Below, piece by piece: positions 42,266 to 54,100 of a DNA stretch of 64,000 nt. The notes below the pieces were generated by a model. The model did no database searches, had not been told where the DNA came from, and was given only the letters and a program-made list of their open reading frames with translations. The stretch is from Macrophomina tecta. Taxonomy: Eukaryota > Ascomycota > Dothideomycetes > Botryosphaeriales > Botryosphaeriaceae. Both the position numbers and the translations under genes were made by a program. Positions within the stretch are counted from its first letter, which is position 1. Every line of letters begins with the position of its first letter. The stretch is from contig JAKSGN010000006.1 of the NCBI GenBank assembly GCA_024180945.1, positions 2,852,001 through 2,916,000 on the forward strand. Reading direction: 5' to 3'.

Positions 42266-44508
42266 TCAAGTCTGGATGACGGCATTACCCCTCTGCACAC
42301 TATCCTCAGGGAAGAAGCCAAAGACCAGTCTGTATAGGTCTCTAAACCAACTGAACTGCTCTGCCCGGCTCATCCATTGCACAGCCCTCGCTACCTCCGC
42401 AGCGCCCAGCCTCCTTGCTGGTAGCTGCGCCGCCGGCACCCGCAGTGTCGGGTCCGCCAAAACCAACCTTTTATACGACAAGAGCAATTCGGTCTGCCAT
42501 GGCTGAGAGCCGAAGCTGTTGGACGGGAGCGCCTTGACAAATGCAGGGAGCGTCATTGTTGTGGCGCGTGTGTAACCGACATTCATGGCAGCCCGCAGGA
42601 TGAGCGTCTTGAGGCGCATGAGATGGGGATCTTCGCGGCCCGCCGTGGCCGTTGAACTTGTGCGCTGCGATGACGTATCCGTGTAGCCAGAGAGGGTGGA
42701 TGCGGACGAAGACCAGCGATTGTGCGTGCGAGTCGTGTTGTTTTCGGGCCCCAGAACAAGAATGTTGGGCACGTTTGGCTCGTCGGGCGAACTCTCGGCG
42801 ATGTCGTCGAAGATGGTTGTTGGCGTTTCCGGCGGCAAGGATTTGGCGCTGTGGAAACTCAGATCCAGCGAGCGCTCCGACTCAGCCACGGACCGACCTC
42901 GTTGACTTTGCGCATGACCGTTGCTGTAACTGGGGGCAGGGAAGGTCGATTGGCTAGGTCGTGGAGTTCCTCTGTCCGGGCGGACCTGGGTCCAGCCCTC
43001 GCGGAAGAGGTCACACAGTTCCCAACAAGCCTGGACGGCGGACCCCAGGAGCTCTTCGTCCGGGGGCTTGCCGTCGCGGGTATTCTGACGGAGGCTGAAC
43101 AGCATCTCGGCCAACGACCAGCATGCGCGGAGCAGGGAGTCCGTCTCCTGGGGCAGGGATGTCCGCTGCTTCATCAACCTGTGGCACAGCGTGATGTAAA
43201 AGTCCAGAGTCCGCTCGCGGAATGCTTCGGGCAAGTTTCGGTCGGCAGTGTTGTACAAGTGGTTGTTGAGCTCGAAGCTGACGCGGAGCACCGAGTCTGA
43301 GGCCTCGTCGACACGATGGCGTGCCTCGAATAAAGCCTGGCAAAAATCGCGGCACAGTTCCAGAGTTGGCCTCACCTCGCCCGTGGAACCCTCTTCACGA
43401 CTCTCATACAGCTTTTGGCACAGGCGCCAGCACGACTTCCAGGCCTGTTCGCCTTGGTCGCCCTGGCCCGAGAAGGTGAACATGCGTTCCCGGTGGATTG
43501 AACTCAGTCCGGCTAGAGTGTTGCACAGAGTCCAGCACTCGCTCAAGGCGGTCTTGAGAGCCTGGATCTCCTGTTCGGCTTGGTTGAGGTCCTCGAGAGC
43601 CTGGCCCATGGTCTGAGGATGGTCGGCGTCGGTGTCGTCTCCATCGCTCAGCTCCGTGTCCTGCTCCGACTGGGCATCGGACTCGGCTATGTCTGGAGAA
43701 GAGGTGAGCATATCGCGCGTGGCCAAGGGTCCGGGGCGCGCACCTTCAAGACGGCTGTTTGGGCGACTCCGGCGCCGCCGTTCCTCCTCGGCCTCCTGTC
43801 TTGTTTGAGCGCGTGGCGTTGTCCTGTCATGCTTGCCCGGGACGGACGTGTCGAGAGTGGGCGGGGGTTCTGAGGCAGCGGGGTCGTGCTCGTCGTGCGC
43901 ATCGTCTGCATGGCGCGGGGGCGCTCTGTCCTCGGACTTGGACTGGTCTGGCGAGACGACGGTGTTGGCCGAGTTCTCGGTGTCGGCAGGCGACTGGGCG
44001 GCGAAGTGCTGGTAGCCCGGAGGGGCGTGGATGACGGACTGCGGCTGGTCGTCCGAGTTGGAGCGGGCGCGCACCGAGGTGTCGAGCTGGGGCAGAGCGG
44101 ACGAGGGCGCGGTCTGGCCGTCGGGGCTGGCGGGGCTCTGCAGGTCGCTCATGGTGGGGGAGCGGGCGTCGCTCAGGGCGTCGGCATCGCTACTCGGGGG
44201 GTCGTCGTCGTCGTCGGCCTGGGACTCATCGTCGATGTCGGTGGTGTTGGTGCCGTTGCTGTCGACGGGCGAGGGCTCGACGGCGGGATAGGGCGAGGGT
44301 GGCTGCAGCGAATCGGAGGGCGTCTGGGCAGCCGACGAGCTGTGCGAGGTCAGCGTCAATGCGCGGGCTCGATGGAGGTCGCGACGCACCGGTTGGAGTT
44401 GCGGAAGTGTGGACTGAAGGGCGCGGGCGACGAGGGCGAGTCGGTGTAGGGGCTGAACGCAGACTGCTGCTGGGCGGCGTTTGGCATCAGCTGGGTTGCG
44501 GCGGCCAT
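42266..44508 (-). CDS. Conserved fungal protein of unknown function, 730 aa
   Basis: Exons 44390-44508 and 42266-44339 join over a 50-nt intron (GTGCGT donor, GCACAG acceptor) for 730 residues in phase. The start MAAATQLMPN at 44508 is used because the first exon (FSPHFRNSNR) continues smoothly into SSAAQTPSDS. Residues 1-235 are disordered and Asp/Ser/Pro-rich. A central helical region follows: ALEDLNQAEQEIQALKTALSE (coiled coil), then repeated CWRLCQKLYESR, LCRDFCQALFEARH, FYITLCHRLMKQR, ACWSLAEMLFS, ACWELCDLF units that look like a Cys/Leu-rich helical repeat. The last 130 residues form a separate block from LMRLKTLILRAAMNVGYTRA to WFRDLYRLVFGFF. No catalytic motif or signal peptide. I know this as a fungus-specific layout but cannot give a function. 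Confidence 0.85.
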
Positions 44509-47500
44509 GCTGCCGTTACACGGAATGGATGCGCGCGCGCGAGCTGGCTCTGGCACGGCGGTTCGGCTGGACGGGCGCGCTGGAGGGAGGGGAGGCGGGC
44601 GGCTGAGGATTGAGCAGGGCGACGTGTGGGCGTGTTTAAAGGTGGCCCAGCAGGCTTCGAGGCTGCGGCGAGGTGAGGGCAGGAAGGGCAAGGGCGGGAA
44701 GGGCTCGCTGCGCCCCTCACGTAGGCTGGTGTCGCGTCCGACGGGCGTCCGAGGTGGCACAGCTCCCCTCTGTCGTGCCTTTATTTTTTTCTTTCTTTCG
44801 ATTTTCGCCGCTGCTCTGCTCGTCCAGCTCGACGCTCTTGCGGGCGCGGCGATGGCTCAGCGGAGAGGGCAGCGCTAGACAGCTGGGCGGACAGCGCTCG
44901 TCGAATGCCACTGGCCCGTTAGCCGCCGAGCCTCAGCGGGCGCCGCGATTGGCCGAGGCCCCAGGTGCAACGCTCAGAGTTAAACCTGTCCGGCGGGATG
45001 CGGATCTGCCACCGTCGAGTCGTGCAGGGCTGTCGGATCACCGGCCGCTCACCCACGGGAACCACGGTCTGAGCGCCTCTGCCCCCTCCTCTCCAGCTGT
45101 GTTGCGTGCAGCTCCATGCGCCGTCCCTCAGCGCCGCGCCCACCACCGCGCCTCCCGCCGGCCAGCGTCGCCCCGTGGCACGCAGTTGCGCCGTCTGACC
45201 TCCATCACCACCTCGGCCGCCTTCTCCACGCGTCGCTCCTGCTGCCTCGTTCAGCAGCTTCGCCGGCCTGATCTCGATGCTGCCTGTGCTGCCCTCGTGG
45301 TTCATCGGCCCGTTTCCACAGCCAGCGTTGCTGAATCCCATCCTTCCCGCAGCCAGAGGATCCACCCACGCGCGTAGCATCAACACCCAACCCCGTCCCC
45401 GCGCCGCCCGTCCTGGTGCAATTGTCCAACGCCTAGCCTGGCCCGCTTGCTCTGCTCACTGCGTCAGCCCACTGCGCCCTCTGCCCGTCCCTCTGACGTG
45501 TTCGCCCAGCGTGCTTGCCCTCTGGCCGCGTCCCGAACATGTCCAGCACTCCGCATCCTATGGCCGTCCCGGACTGGCGGATAAGCGTGACGACCCAATT
45601 CTCTGGTAATTGTCGCCGTCCAATCAGCGGGCCCGTCCACGAAACATTCCACCCGCGCCGCCTGCCCACTCGACTGCTCCGTCTGGACTTGAGCCTCAAC
45701 TGCGTTCCTGTCCTGATGATCGTGGCACCAATCGGCTGTCTGCCCATTGCAGTCGAGGCCTGCCGATCCTCCATCGCCGTGTGAACATGCTGCAGCATCG
45801 CGTGCAGAGCCCAGATGCGCCACCGGGGCTGCCTTGACCGCTACACCTGCATTCCCCCGTGAAGACGTCCTCCATGAATCCCGAGCAGCGAGCCCGACGC
45901 CCTCGCTGACCACAATGCCTAGTCGTCAGGAATCCTACACCAAGGAATCCGAGTGCGACGAAGGCAAATGCCGTTGGCATCCCATCCCACACACTGCACA
46001 TGACGCATCCTTCGATCCCGCTTCCGCCCCGTCCGCTCTTCGACCACGACCATCATTGCCTGTTCCCGGATGGTCAGGAGAAAACATCTCGGCACCTACC
46101 ACCTCGACTCTCCTCTAAGCCACTGTAATGCTGGTATTCCCCTAATAGCAACTCTCGCGATGAATTAACTCGGCAGCAACCAATGCCCAACTGCCGACCG
46201 GCAATTACCATCTCACTCATGTGGTGCTCGCCCTGTTGCTCTCCAATGACTGGGGTTCCTGACGCACTCCTTGATATAGAGATCGGTTGCAGTGCCATGC
46301 TTGGACACCGAATATCCGAACTATACCCGGTGACGTTGCCCGACGTCGACATACAGTGAGAATGGCCTGACTTGACAAATGAGACCATGCGTGCGATTTA
46401 ACCAGTCTCTCTTTATCAGTATCCATTGCGAGCTAAGACTAAATGGCAGACCATAAAAGCTGATGTCGTATTAAACGAGCAAGAACGCAGTTGTGGTGAT
46501 CTGATGCATCGCTTTCACGCCGAAACAGTTCGAGTAGTTCTGCGTCCGACAAAAAACTGCTGCTTCCAGTCTCACTGTAAATATTCAACGTACCTTGATC
46601 CAACCTTGCGTTACTGATAGCTGTCTGATAGCGGGCATTACGGTACATTAGATCTGCACTTTCTTCCCATCCCTCCACTATCCGAGCACACCAAGAGTTG
46701 GTGATTGCGTGCGATCACCTCGTACCTTTGCTTGCTCGGCGCCTCAAACACAGGCGCGCGCGCGCGCAGTACCGATGCAGAGCACAGCCGGCCTGCCGTT
46801 CCTGTTCGTGGCTGCTGAGCACCACCGAATGCCAGCGGTTCCAGCAAGACTCCTGAGGACGGGAGCGAGCAGGCAGTCCTCCGACTCCTGGGGACCCGCC
46901 GTTCGCGGGGCACATTTTGGCGATTTCGGCAAGCGCCCTGACACTGGGCAAATTCGCTCAATTGCTTGACAGCATACGCAAATCTACCATGCCCGGAATG
47001 CTGCTTGCAATTGAAGTGGTTCGAGGATATGTTGCGCTACCACAGGGAAGGCCGGCGTCGACTTCTCCTTGCAAGCAGTCTTGGGATCGGACCAGCAGAA
47101 ATCCATCCCTGGCGATGTTGGCTGCTCAACTCTTGGAGTTTAGTACTTGGTACTCTTACGAACCTTGGCAACCAGGGTATTTGTAGTTGAGGGAAGTCTC
47201 AGTGATAGGAGTGAGATACGCCCGTGAGCAGTGGCAGGGACAAGTAGAAAGTATCAAGATGAAGAGGCATATAATGTGGGAATTGAATTTGGAAACATTT
47301 CAGAGCAAACAGACGGTAGCTGAAGATAAAAAGCTGTGAATGCCGAGAATGGGCGCCCACTCATAGAAATTTCAATGAGGTACCCAGAAACCACATGCTA
47401 CCGTTTCTGCCTTCGGATAATATACCAAAGGGGCTGAAGGTCTCGGTGGAAATCTGCTTAAGAGCCATATCGTGCTACGGATGATACTCATCACTTCGCA

Positions 47501-47595
47501 CACCGTATCAGACATCGCAAGCCACCTAACGCCAGACAAGGCCGCACTGAACATCTACATTACCACTCACCGCTCACGTCGTTCCCCCCTTCTCC
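44509..47595. other. 3-kb intergenic region, no gene seen
   Basis: Upstream of the 730-aa gene and downstream of the metallo-beta-lactamase-like gene. GC-rich to about 46 kb with overlapping Arg/Pro/Ser-rich frames on both strands, then less GC-rich. A (GC)n tract lies at 46754-46767. No family resemblance in any frame. Confidence 0.5.
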
Positions 47596-48925
47596 TCACA
47601 ACAACACCCTACTCTCTCCATTCCCCACCTCCTCAAACCTCACTCCGTCCAACAACCCCTCCACCTCCTCCGTCTCCATCCCCTCCTCCTCCTCCTCCTC
47701 CTCCACAAGCCTCTCCCTCTCCGCCCTGACCGCCTCCTCCAAACTCACCACCTTCCGCCTCAAGAACCAATTCACCAGCCCACTCCCCCACTTGACCTCG
47801 TCGTGCGTCCCGACCCAGTACTTTGCCCGCGTCACGCGCTGCACCCGCACGCCATTGGCGCCGCCGAGGTTGAGCTGCGACAGCGGCTGCTTGTCCCTGT
47901 TTCTCTCCCACCAGAACCCCGCGTCGATGGCCACGTCGTGCAAGCCGTGTATGAGCGCGAGCACCGACAGCGGCGGCGACGCGGCGACGATGGGGTCCAG
48001 GGCCTGCGGACGCACGCCGTGCGGCGTGTATATGACGCACTCGGCGGCGTCATCGTCAGCCTGGTCACCGCCCTCATCCGGTATCCATCCATTGGGCAGA
48101 GCGGCTGTGCGGCGGGAGCGCGTGGATCGGTTCGAGGTTGTTTGCGCCGACGGCCCGGGCGTGATGGTGAAGGAGAAAACGAGGGCGCTGTGGTAGTACA
48201 GGTTATCGGCGTCCTCCTGCAGGCGCGCGATGCTGAGCCACTCGGGCAGCGGCGGGATGCTGGCGGCGCGCCAGTCCGGGTGGTCGCGCTCGAGCGCGGG
48301 CACCGTCTCGACATGGTGGAAATGCTTCCAATTGCGTATGAGGCGGGCGGCGTACTACAAGGCAATCCCAAATGGTAATCACACAGTCGGCATGCGGAAG
48401 CCCCCAAAAACATCGTGTTCATCCACGGGGAAAGGGAATGCGCCTCACCTCTGATGCGAATACGGGCACGTAGCGGTCGATTTGGAGGAGCGTTTCCTTG
48501 TGACAGTGGTCGGTGAACTCGTGCGATATGGCGACCGCGTCGATCAAGGTCTGCTTGTCGTCGTCGCCGGTGTCGCCGTTTGGCGGCCTCCTGCTGCCCG
48601 GGCGGCGCGATCCCGACGACGCCAGAATCTCAACTTCGCGCGCCAGCTCCTCGACCTCGGCGATGGACTTGCATGCGCTCTCGAACCGGTGCCATTGTTG
48701 CGAGAACCACCTGGCGACATCGCTCTGGCCCCCCGCCAGCCATGGGTCAATCAGGATGTTGTAGTAGGCGCGGCCGCCCTTCTTTGTTGCGGCGACCGGG
48801 CGCGGGATTTGGAGAAGCCAGCTGGAGTCGGCGTTGAGGTGGTGGAGCAAGGGCCTGCGGTGTTCGAGCTGGCGTGTCACGGCTTCGCGAACCTCCTGGT
48901 GGAGTTGAGCCGAAGGAGGATCCAT
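47596..48925 (-). CDS. Metallo-beta-lactamase-fold protein, 411 aa
   Basis: Exons 48449-48925 and 47596-48354 (intron GTGAGG to TTGTAG, phase 0) give 411 residues. The metal-binding loop is ISHEFTDHCHKETLL, with His135, Asp139 and His140. The second His of the usual HxHxDH is a Phe. Before it, residues 45-75 contain GRAYYNILIDPWLAGGQSDVARWFSQQWH, the beta-strand and DPWL turn found in fungal members. After the splice, YAARLIRNWKHFHHVETVP continues the fold, and LALIHGLHDVAI and KYWVGTHDEVKWGSG supply later loops with His/Asp. Residues 361-368 are poly-Glu. No signal peptide, so cytosolic. Substrate unknown; hydrolase activity is not certain with the altered loop. Start MDPPSAQLHQ is preferred over an upstream ATG in a less protein-like frame. 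Confidence 0.85.
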
Positions 48926-50234
48926 GGCTGGTGTGGGCGCATGGTTTGTCGAAGCTTTGTTTGTTTGGAGTTGAAGGTGGCTTAAACATTGGAAGATCCG
49001 GAGGAGCAAAGGCCATGACGCAAGCGAACCTGTTCGCCGCTCGAATCGGCAATCACTTATGCATGTGGACATCTTATGGCGGTCCCTCTCCTTTACCACT
49101 ATGCCTCCCATTTACTCTGGTCTTTCAGCCATTGCCTGCTGCCTATTCGCGTGTACTCAAAATCCATCTCACAACCCTCAATTTCAACCCTTCCGCATAA
49201 TCGGCCCAGTACCTCGCCACCACTCATTTCATGACCACATACTTTGTACAGCACACCAATCCATGTGGAGCACTATGAACAAAAACCAAGGCAAAGACCG
49301 AAATATGTACTAGCGGAAATATCGACCAAGCGAAACCCACCGAATCTCGTGAATGCGCAAACGAGAGTTATGTCGGTGATAAATCCTGTAAGCATCCCCA
49401 GAACTGAGAGGAATGAATGTTGAAGCAGATGTCCCAACCCTTTCACATGTCTCACAAATCCCCATACAGAAACGAGCTGCATCACGGAAGCTCCCCTGGA
49501 AGCATGAAAAGTGAAGCCAACCTGACAGGGAGAAAAGCTGCTCCTAGCAAAGAAAGGAAACCTGAGGGGTCTGGGTATCATCACCACCGACGACCGTGAA
49601 TCTCCTGCGATAGGGAAAAAAGAAGAAGAAGAAAAAAAAAAAAAGAAACGGGAGGCATTGCCGAAAGAGGATCGCAGCCAAAGATTTGAGTCTGCCAAAC
49701 ATCCTAGCCTAGACTACCGACAACATAACCACTTCTCTCCCCTTCTCAAAATCCCTCTCGCCCTACGCCCTCCTTTCACTCGCTTCCAGCCTCCGCCTCC
49801 TCGCGGTTCGCCCCTGGGAATAGGTCCATCTCGTGTCGTCGTCTTCTTCTCTCTGAGCGATTCGTCGTCCGATTCGGATGATAGTAGCCAAAAAAGGAAA
49901 AGGAGACAAGAGACAGGCCTGGGCGAGCGCCAATCGCTCGGTTCTGAGGTGTCATGTTGGGGTTGCAAATCATGGGGTATCGGGATCTCGTGAAATAACT
50001 TTTTTTTTTTGCGGGTCGTTGCCATCGTTACGATGCCGGTGCCAAGTAGAAGGAAGTATATGGCGACCTGAAGCGACAGTGGAAAGGAAACTAAAATGTC
50101 GTGGTATAGAAGCGAAAGTAGAAACAGGTATGTGCCAGCAGTAGAGGCGCGTCTGCAGGCAGTGCTCCATACGCCTAGGGGGCCGCCGCGCCCAAAGCCG
50201 CCCTGGCGCGATCCTCACTCACTGCTGTCACCAT
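48926..50234. other. Intergenic, no gene seen
   Basis: Between two minus-strand genes. Contains an A/G-rich tract at about 49615-49648 and a T10 run near 50000, likely in the long 3' UTR or downstream region of the CCHC gene. No supported gene. Confidence 0.5.
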
Positions 50235-51058
50235 TTAGGCGACGGCAGTGGCGGGGGCCGGAGGCTGAACGGGGGCCTGCTGGGGGGCAGAGCCAAGGCC
50301 GTCACCGTTGATCTCAGCCTGGGGGCACTCGCGAGAAATGTGGCCAGCCTCGCCGCAACGGTAGCAGGTCTTGCCGGCAGTGTTGAGAGGACCGCCGTTG
50401 GGGGCAGTGCAGTCGCGCGAGATGTGGCCAAGCTTGCCGCAAGCGTAGCACTTCATGGCCTGAGCCTGGCAATCGCGGGCAAAGTGGTTAGGGCCACCGC
50501 ACTTGTAGCAAGTGGCCGGGCGAGGGCCGCCAGCGAAACCACCGCGGAAGCCACCGTAGCCGCCGCGAGGAATGCCAGCGCCGCGGCCAACGCCGCCGGC
50601 GGGGTTGGGGCAGGAACGCGCAAGGTGTCCGGGCTGTCCGCAGGAGTAGCAGCGGCCGCTGGTGCCGGCACCGCTCAGGCGCAGGGTGGGGCAGTCAGCC
50701 TGAACGTGGCCGAGACCCTGGCAGTGGTAGCATTGCTTCGTCTCGGTAGTGCGCGGGTGAGGGCAACCGTTGCTCTCGTGGCCTGAAGGTGGGATTAGTG
50801 GTGCGGAGGGGCGGGCGGGCGGAATGGAGGCGGGGTGTGCATACCGGGCTGCTTGCCTGTGCGCGTCGAGTTAGCAGAGCGCGTGGGATTCGCGACGGGT
50901 CAGGGTCGCACTTACAGTTGTAGCAAAGGCGCTCAGACGACGAGCAGACCTCTGCGATGGGTTAGTCTGAGTGGATCACGGCGGCGCTCAGTCAACGTAC
51001 CGGCGTAGTGGCCGACATTGCCACACTTGTAGCACGCGCGACGCGACAGCGAAGACAT
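50235..51058 (-). CDS. CCHC zinc-knuckle nucleic-acid-binding protein (Gis2/Byr3/CNBP family)
   Basis: Family members bind single-stranded nucleic acid and associate with translating ribosomes and RNA granules. Exons 51001-51058, 50916-50951, 50845-50856 and 50235-50782 sum to 218 codons (217 aa). Seven CCHC knuckles are visible: CYKCGNVGHYAEVC, CYNCKQPGHESNGC, CYHCQGLGHVQADC, CYSCGQPGHLARSC, CYKCGGPNHFARDC, CYACGKLGHISRDC and CYRCGEAGHISREC. Yeast Gis2 also has seven. An RGG/GGF-rich linker (GGYGGFRGGFAGG) lies between knuckles 4 and 5. The third exon is only 12 nt and codes part of CKQPG inside knuckle 2; without it the knuckle cannot form. The C-terminus is Pro/Ala/Gln-rich. All introns are GT-AG. 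Cytoplasmic, likely highly expressed. Confidence 0.95.
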
Positions 51059-52517
51059 CCTGCGTTCTTCCTCGTAGAGCTGCGGGACTCCAGTGTCAGA
51101 TATACGTATGGTGTAGGTACGGTTGCCCGAGGTCCACATGGGGGGCCGGGGGGCATGTCAGGCGGCATGCCTCGCGGCCGTAGGTGAGAGTGTGGAGAGG
51201 TGGGTGAGCGGTGGCAGCGAGCGCTGGGAGCGGCGACGCGCGCAGCGTGTCTCAAGGCCCGCGCTGGGGATTCAGGTGATGGTGGTGATTGGGCGGGTGG
51301 TTCGGTACCTTCAGCGTTCTTCCGGACTGCAAATCCTGCACCTGGGCCAGAGTCAGCACGCGCAACAAAATTTGAAGACGGCGCGGTGGAGCGGAGTGGA
51401 GCGGCGGTGGTGGAGCGGCGGGTTGGGGGACTCACTTCTTCGTTCTCAGCGAATCTCCTTCCGCGCGACAACAGCGTCTCTTCCGACACACGGGGCGAGG
51501 GCTCGAAGGGAATTTGTAGGTAGGAGAGAGGATGGGGCAGCAGGCAGATCCATTTTCAACGCAGCAGCATCGGCTGGGCTGGGCTGGGCTCATCGGACGC
51601 ACGGGCAGGCACGACTTGGCTAGCGCTGCTGCTTATGGGTCGGTCTCCGTCCTCCACCACCTCCATTTCTAGCCTCTTCGACTCGTCCATCCGCGAATGA
51701 CGCCCGCGCCCCGCATGCGCCGCCGGCCTGTGGCGCCCTCTAGCGTCTGCCTGCGAGCGGCGCGCGGGATAATGCAAAGCGCTGCCGCCCACGGAGATTA
51801 GTCGCTCGCTGCGCTGCGCTCGGCCTGTCGGACGCGCATTTTTGTCGGCAGAGGATGGGCAGCCGGAACAGGGCGAACGGGTTGCGGTGCGTGGCAGCAC
51901 GCGCGCGAGCCATGAGACAAAGCGTGAAGAAACCACGGCATCGCCACCCGGGCGACAACTGACAGCTTGACAAGCCTCACTGACAGCCGTCCGTCACGTG
52001 TGGGACCCGTATCTGCGGCATGGAGCCCTGCCCTGAGCCCTCCGAGCAATCATGCAGCAGCTGATGAGCGCCAAAGCCGCGGCTCAGGCCAAACGGAACG
52101 GTCCACGGTGCCTGATGTATGCATGCCCGCACTGCAGCACACAGCAATCTGCAGTGGCAATTCTGTTCACCCGCCGTTGCCCGCCGCCGTCCTTTTCTTC
52201 GCGCCGCTCTGCCCCAACGCATTGACGCACACGACGCGCCATCGGACGACCAGCTCGCCTACAATCTCGGCATTCGGTGCCTTAACCCTCGCCCACACGC
52301 AGAGCGAAGGGGGAACGCGCTGCAGATCGCGACTGCCAATCAAACTGAGGCCTTCTGGAAGCTGCCGTCGAACAGGACACATATCAGCGCATCAGTTGTG
52401 ATCAATTGCTCGTCAGCCATCCTCCCGGACGTGCTGCTACTTTTTCCTGGTATAATACGTGTATAATGTAGGTGACATGCTCCACCGGCCGACGTCATCC
52501 GGAGATGCTTCGGCTCT
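51059..52517. other. Intergenic, no gene seen
   Basis: Upstream of the CCHC gene and downstream of the UAP1 gene. Probably holds the CCHC gene's 5' UTR, perhaps with a leader intron, and promoter. It is GC-rich with a GGGCT repeat near 51571-51590. No supported gene. Confidence 0.5.
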
Positions 52518-54100
52518 CTACTCCTCCTTCTCAATGACCGCTGGCGCCTTGATGGTCCGCTCCTTGAGGAACTCGAGGCCCTCGCCGCCCTGTTGCACGG
52601 CGTCAGCGTGAATTTCAGGCGCATGGAAGCGAGGGGACTTACGTAGCTGATCAGCGGCGACACTTCCACCCCGTCCTCCGCCTTCTCACCGACAACCACA
52701 CCGCCCGCTGCCTGCACCCACTTCTTGCCCTGATCCATAATGTCCTTCTTGCTGGTGTCCGGGTCGTCCTCGCCCGTGCCGCGTGCGTTCTTGAGCGGCG
52801 AGAACTCGTCCTCGCGCTTGACCTCCATGCACGCGAACTTGTCCATGGACAGGAAGGGGAAGCAGTCGAAGACGAACTGCTCCAGCTTGATGCCGTTGGG
52901 CTTCTCCGGCTTGACCGTGTTGCCCGACTCGGTGTCGACGTACGGGATCTTCTTGCGGGCGATGTGGTGCGGCAGCCGGTGCGACCACTGCGGGATGCTC
53001 TCGAGGAAGCGGAACGAGTAGTAGTGGTTGACGATGTTGGCCGCCCGGAACTTGAGCAGCTCCGAGTTCGACGAGTCCTTGGCCTCAGCCATCTCCTCGC
53101 TGATCTCAGAATACTCGACCACATCCGGCTTGCCGTTCCTCTGCATGATCAGGCCCACCGACTCCTTGGCGTTACGCTTGCGCACCACCTTGGTCGCGAT
53201 CTCGACGTCCTTGGATGCCGAGAAGCCGATGAACGTTGGGTCGGCCACCTTGACCAGGCAGTTGTCCACGCAGTAGGCGTGGACGTGCTGGATGCCGCGC
53301 TTGCTCATGTCCGCCACGACGGACGAGGTGATCAGGGCCTGGTAGAGGCCGCCGTTGCCATCGGGGGCGACGGCGACCTTGGACTTGCTCTCGAGCAGGA
53401 TCTTACCATCGTTGGAGATGCACGGCAGCACGCCCTGCTCGAAGATGGTGACATTGGCCTTGTCAAGGCCGAAGTAGTTGTGCTCCTGGAAGAATTGCTC
53501 GGTAGGGCCGCGGGTAGGGCCGCTGGTCATGACGTACCAGGGCACAATTACCTCCGACTTGCCGTGCTTCTTCTTGGCGAGCTGCTGAACCTTCCAGATG
53601 CGCTCTGCTTGCAGCTGGAACAGCGACTTGTGGCTGGGGAGGCCAATGTCGAAGCAGCCCTTGGGCGCGGAGCTGCCCAGGCGAGTGCCCTGTCCACCGG
53701 CCATCAAGACGACCGCCACCTTGTTCTCCGCGATGAGCTCGAGACCTGCGTCGTACCACTTGGAGAGGTCGTCATGCTCCGAGTCGAGGACGGACGAGGT
53801 GGCGGACGAGGGCAGCGGCTCGAACTTGGGGGTTTGCTCGTCGCTCTCGGTCTTGGGAGGGTTAAGGGCGCGGTTGGTGATCTCGTTGACGTAGTCGGGG
53901 TTGATGCCGGACAGCTGTGCGTAGAGAGTGCCCTTCTCGGAGGAGCTGAGCTGGTCCCAGAAAGCGAAGACCTGTTCTTGGCCGGCCTTCTCGTACTTTT
54001 CGCGCAGCTCTTGCACCTCTTGAGCGGTGGGCTCGCGCGGGGCGGCCTCGGAGCTCGAGCCGGTGATCTTGTTGGCAATGTCCTTGATTACGCCGGCCAT
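52518..54100 (-). CDS. UAP1: UDP-N-acetylglucosamine pyrophosphorylase
   Basis: Makes UDP-GlcNAc from UTP and GlcNAc-1-phosphate, the last step to the precursor of chitin, N-glycans and GPI anchors; cytosolic and essential in fungi. Exons 52643-54100 and 52518-52589 give 509 residues, near the family norm. The nucleotide-binding loop [13 protein letters not shown] is at residues 130-142, followed by [54 protein letters not shown] (uridine/sugar pocket), [17 protein letters not shown] and NIVNHYYSF are all present in order, as is FVFDCFPF. The terminal exon codes [20 protein letters not shown]. The 53-nt intron has no stop in the upstream frame, so unspliced RNA would add a different tail. The symbol follows the family name (QRI1 in yeast). 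Confidence 0.96.

Noticed and set aside
44673..46100. Plus-strand frames with Pro/Arg/Ser-rich sequence
   Set aside because: No start context, no splice-joined domain, overlapping open frames on the other strand.
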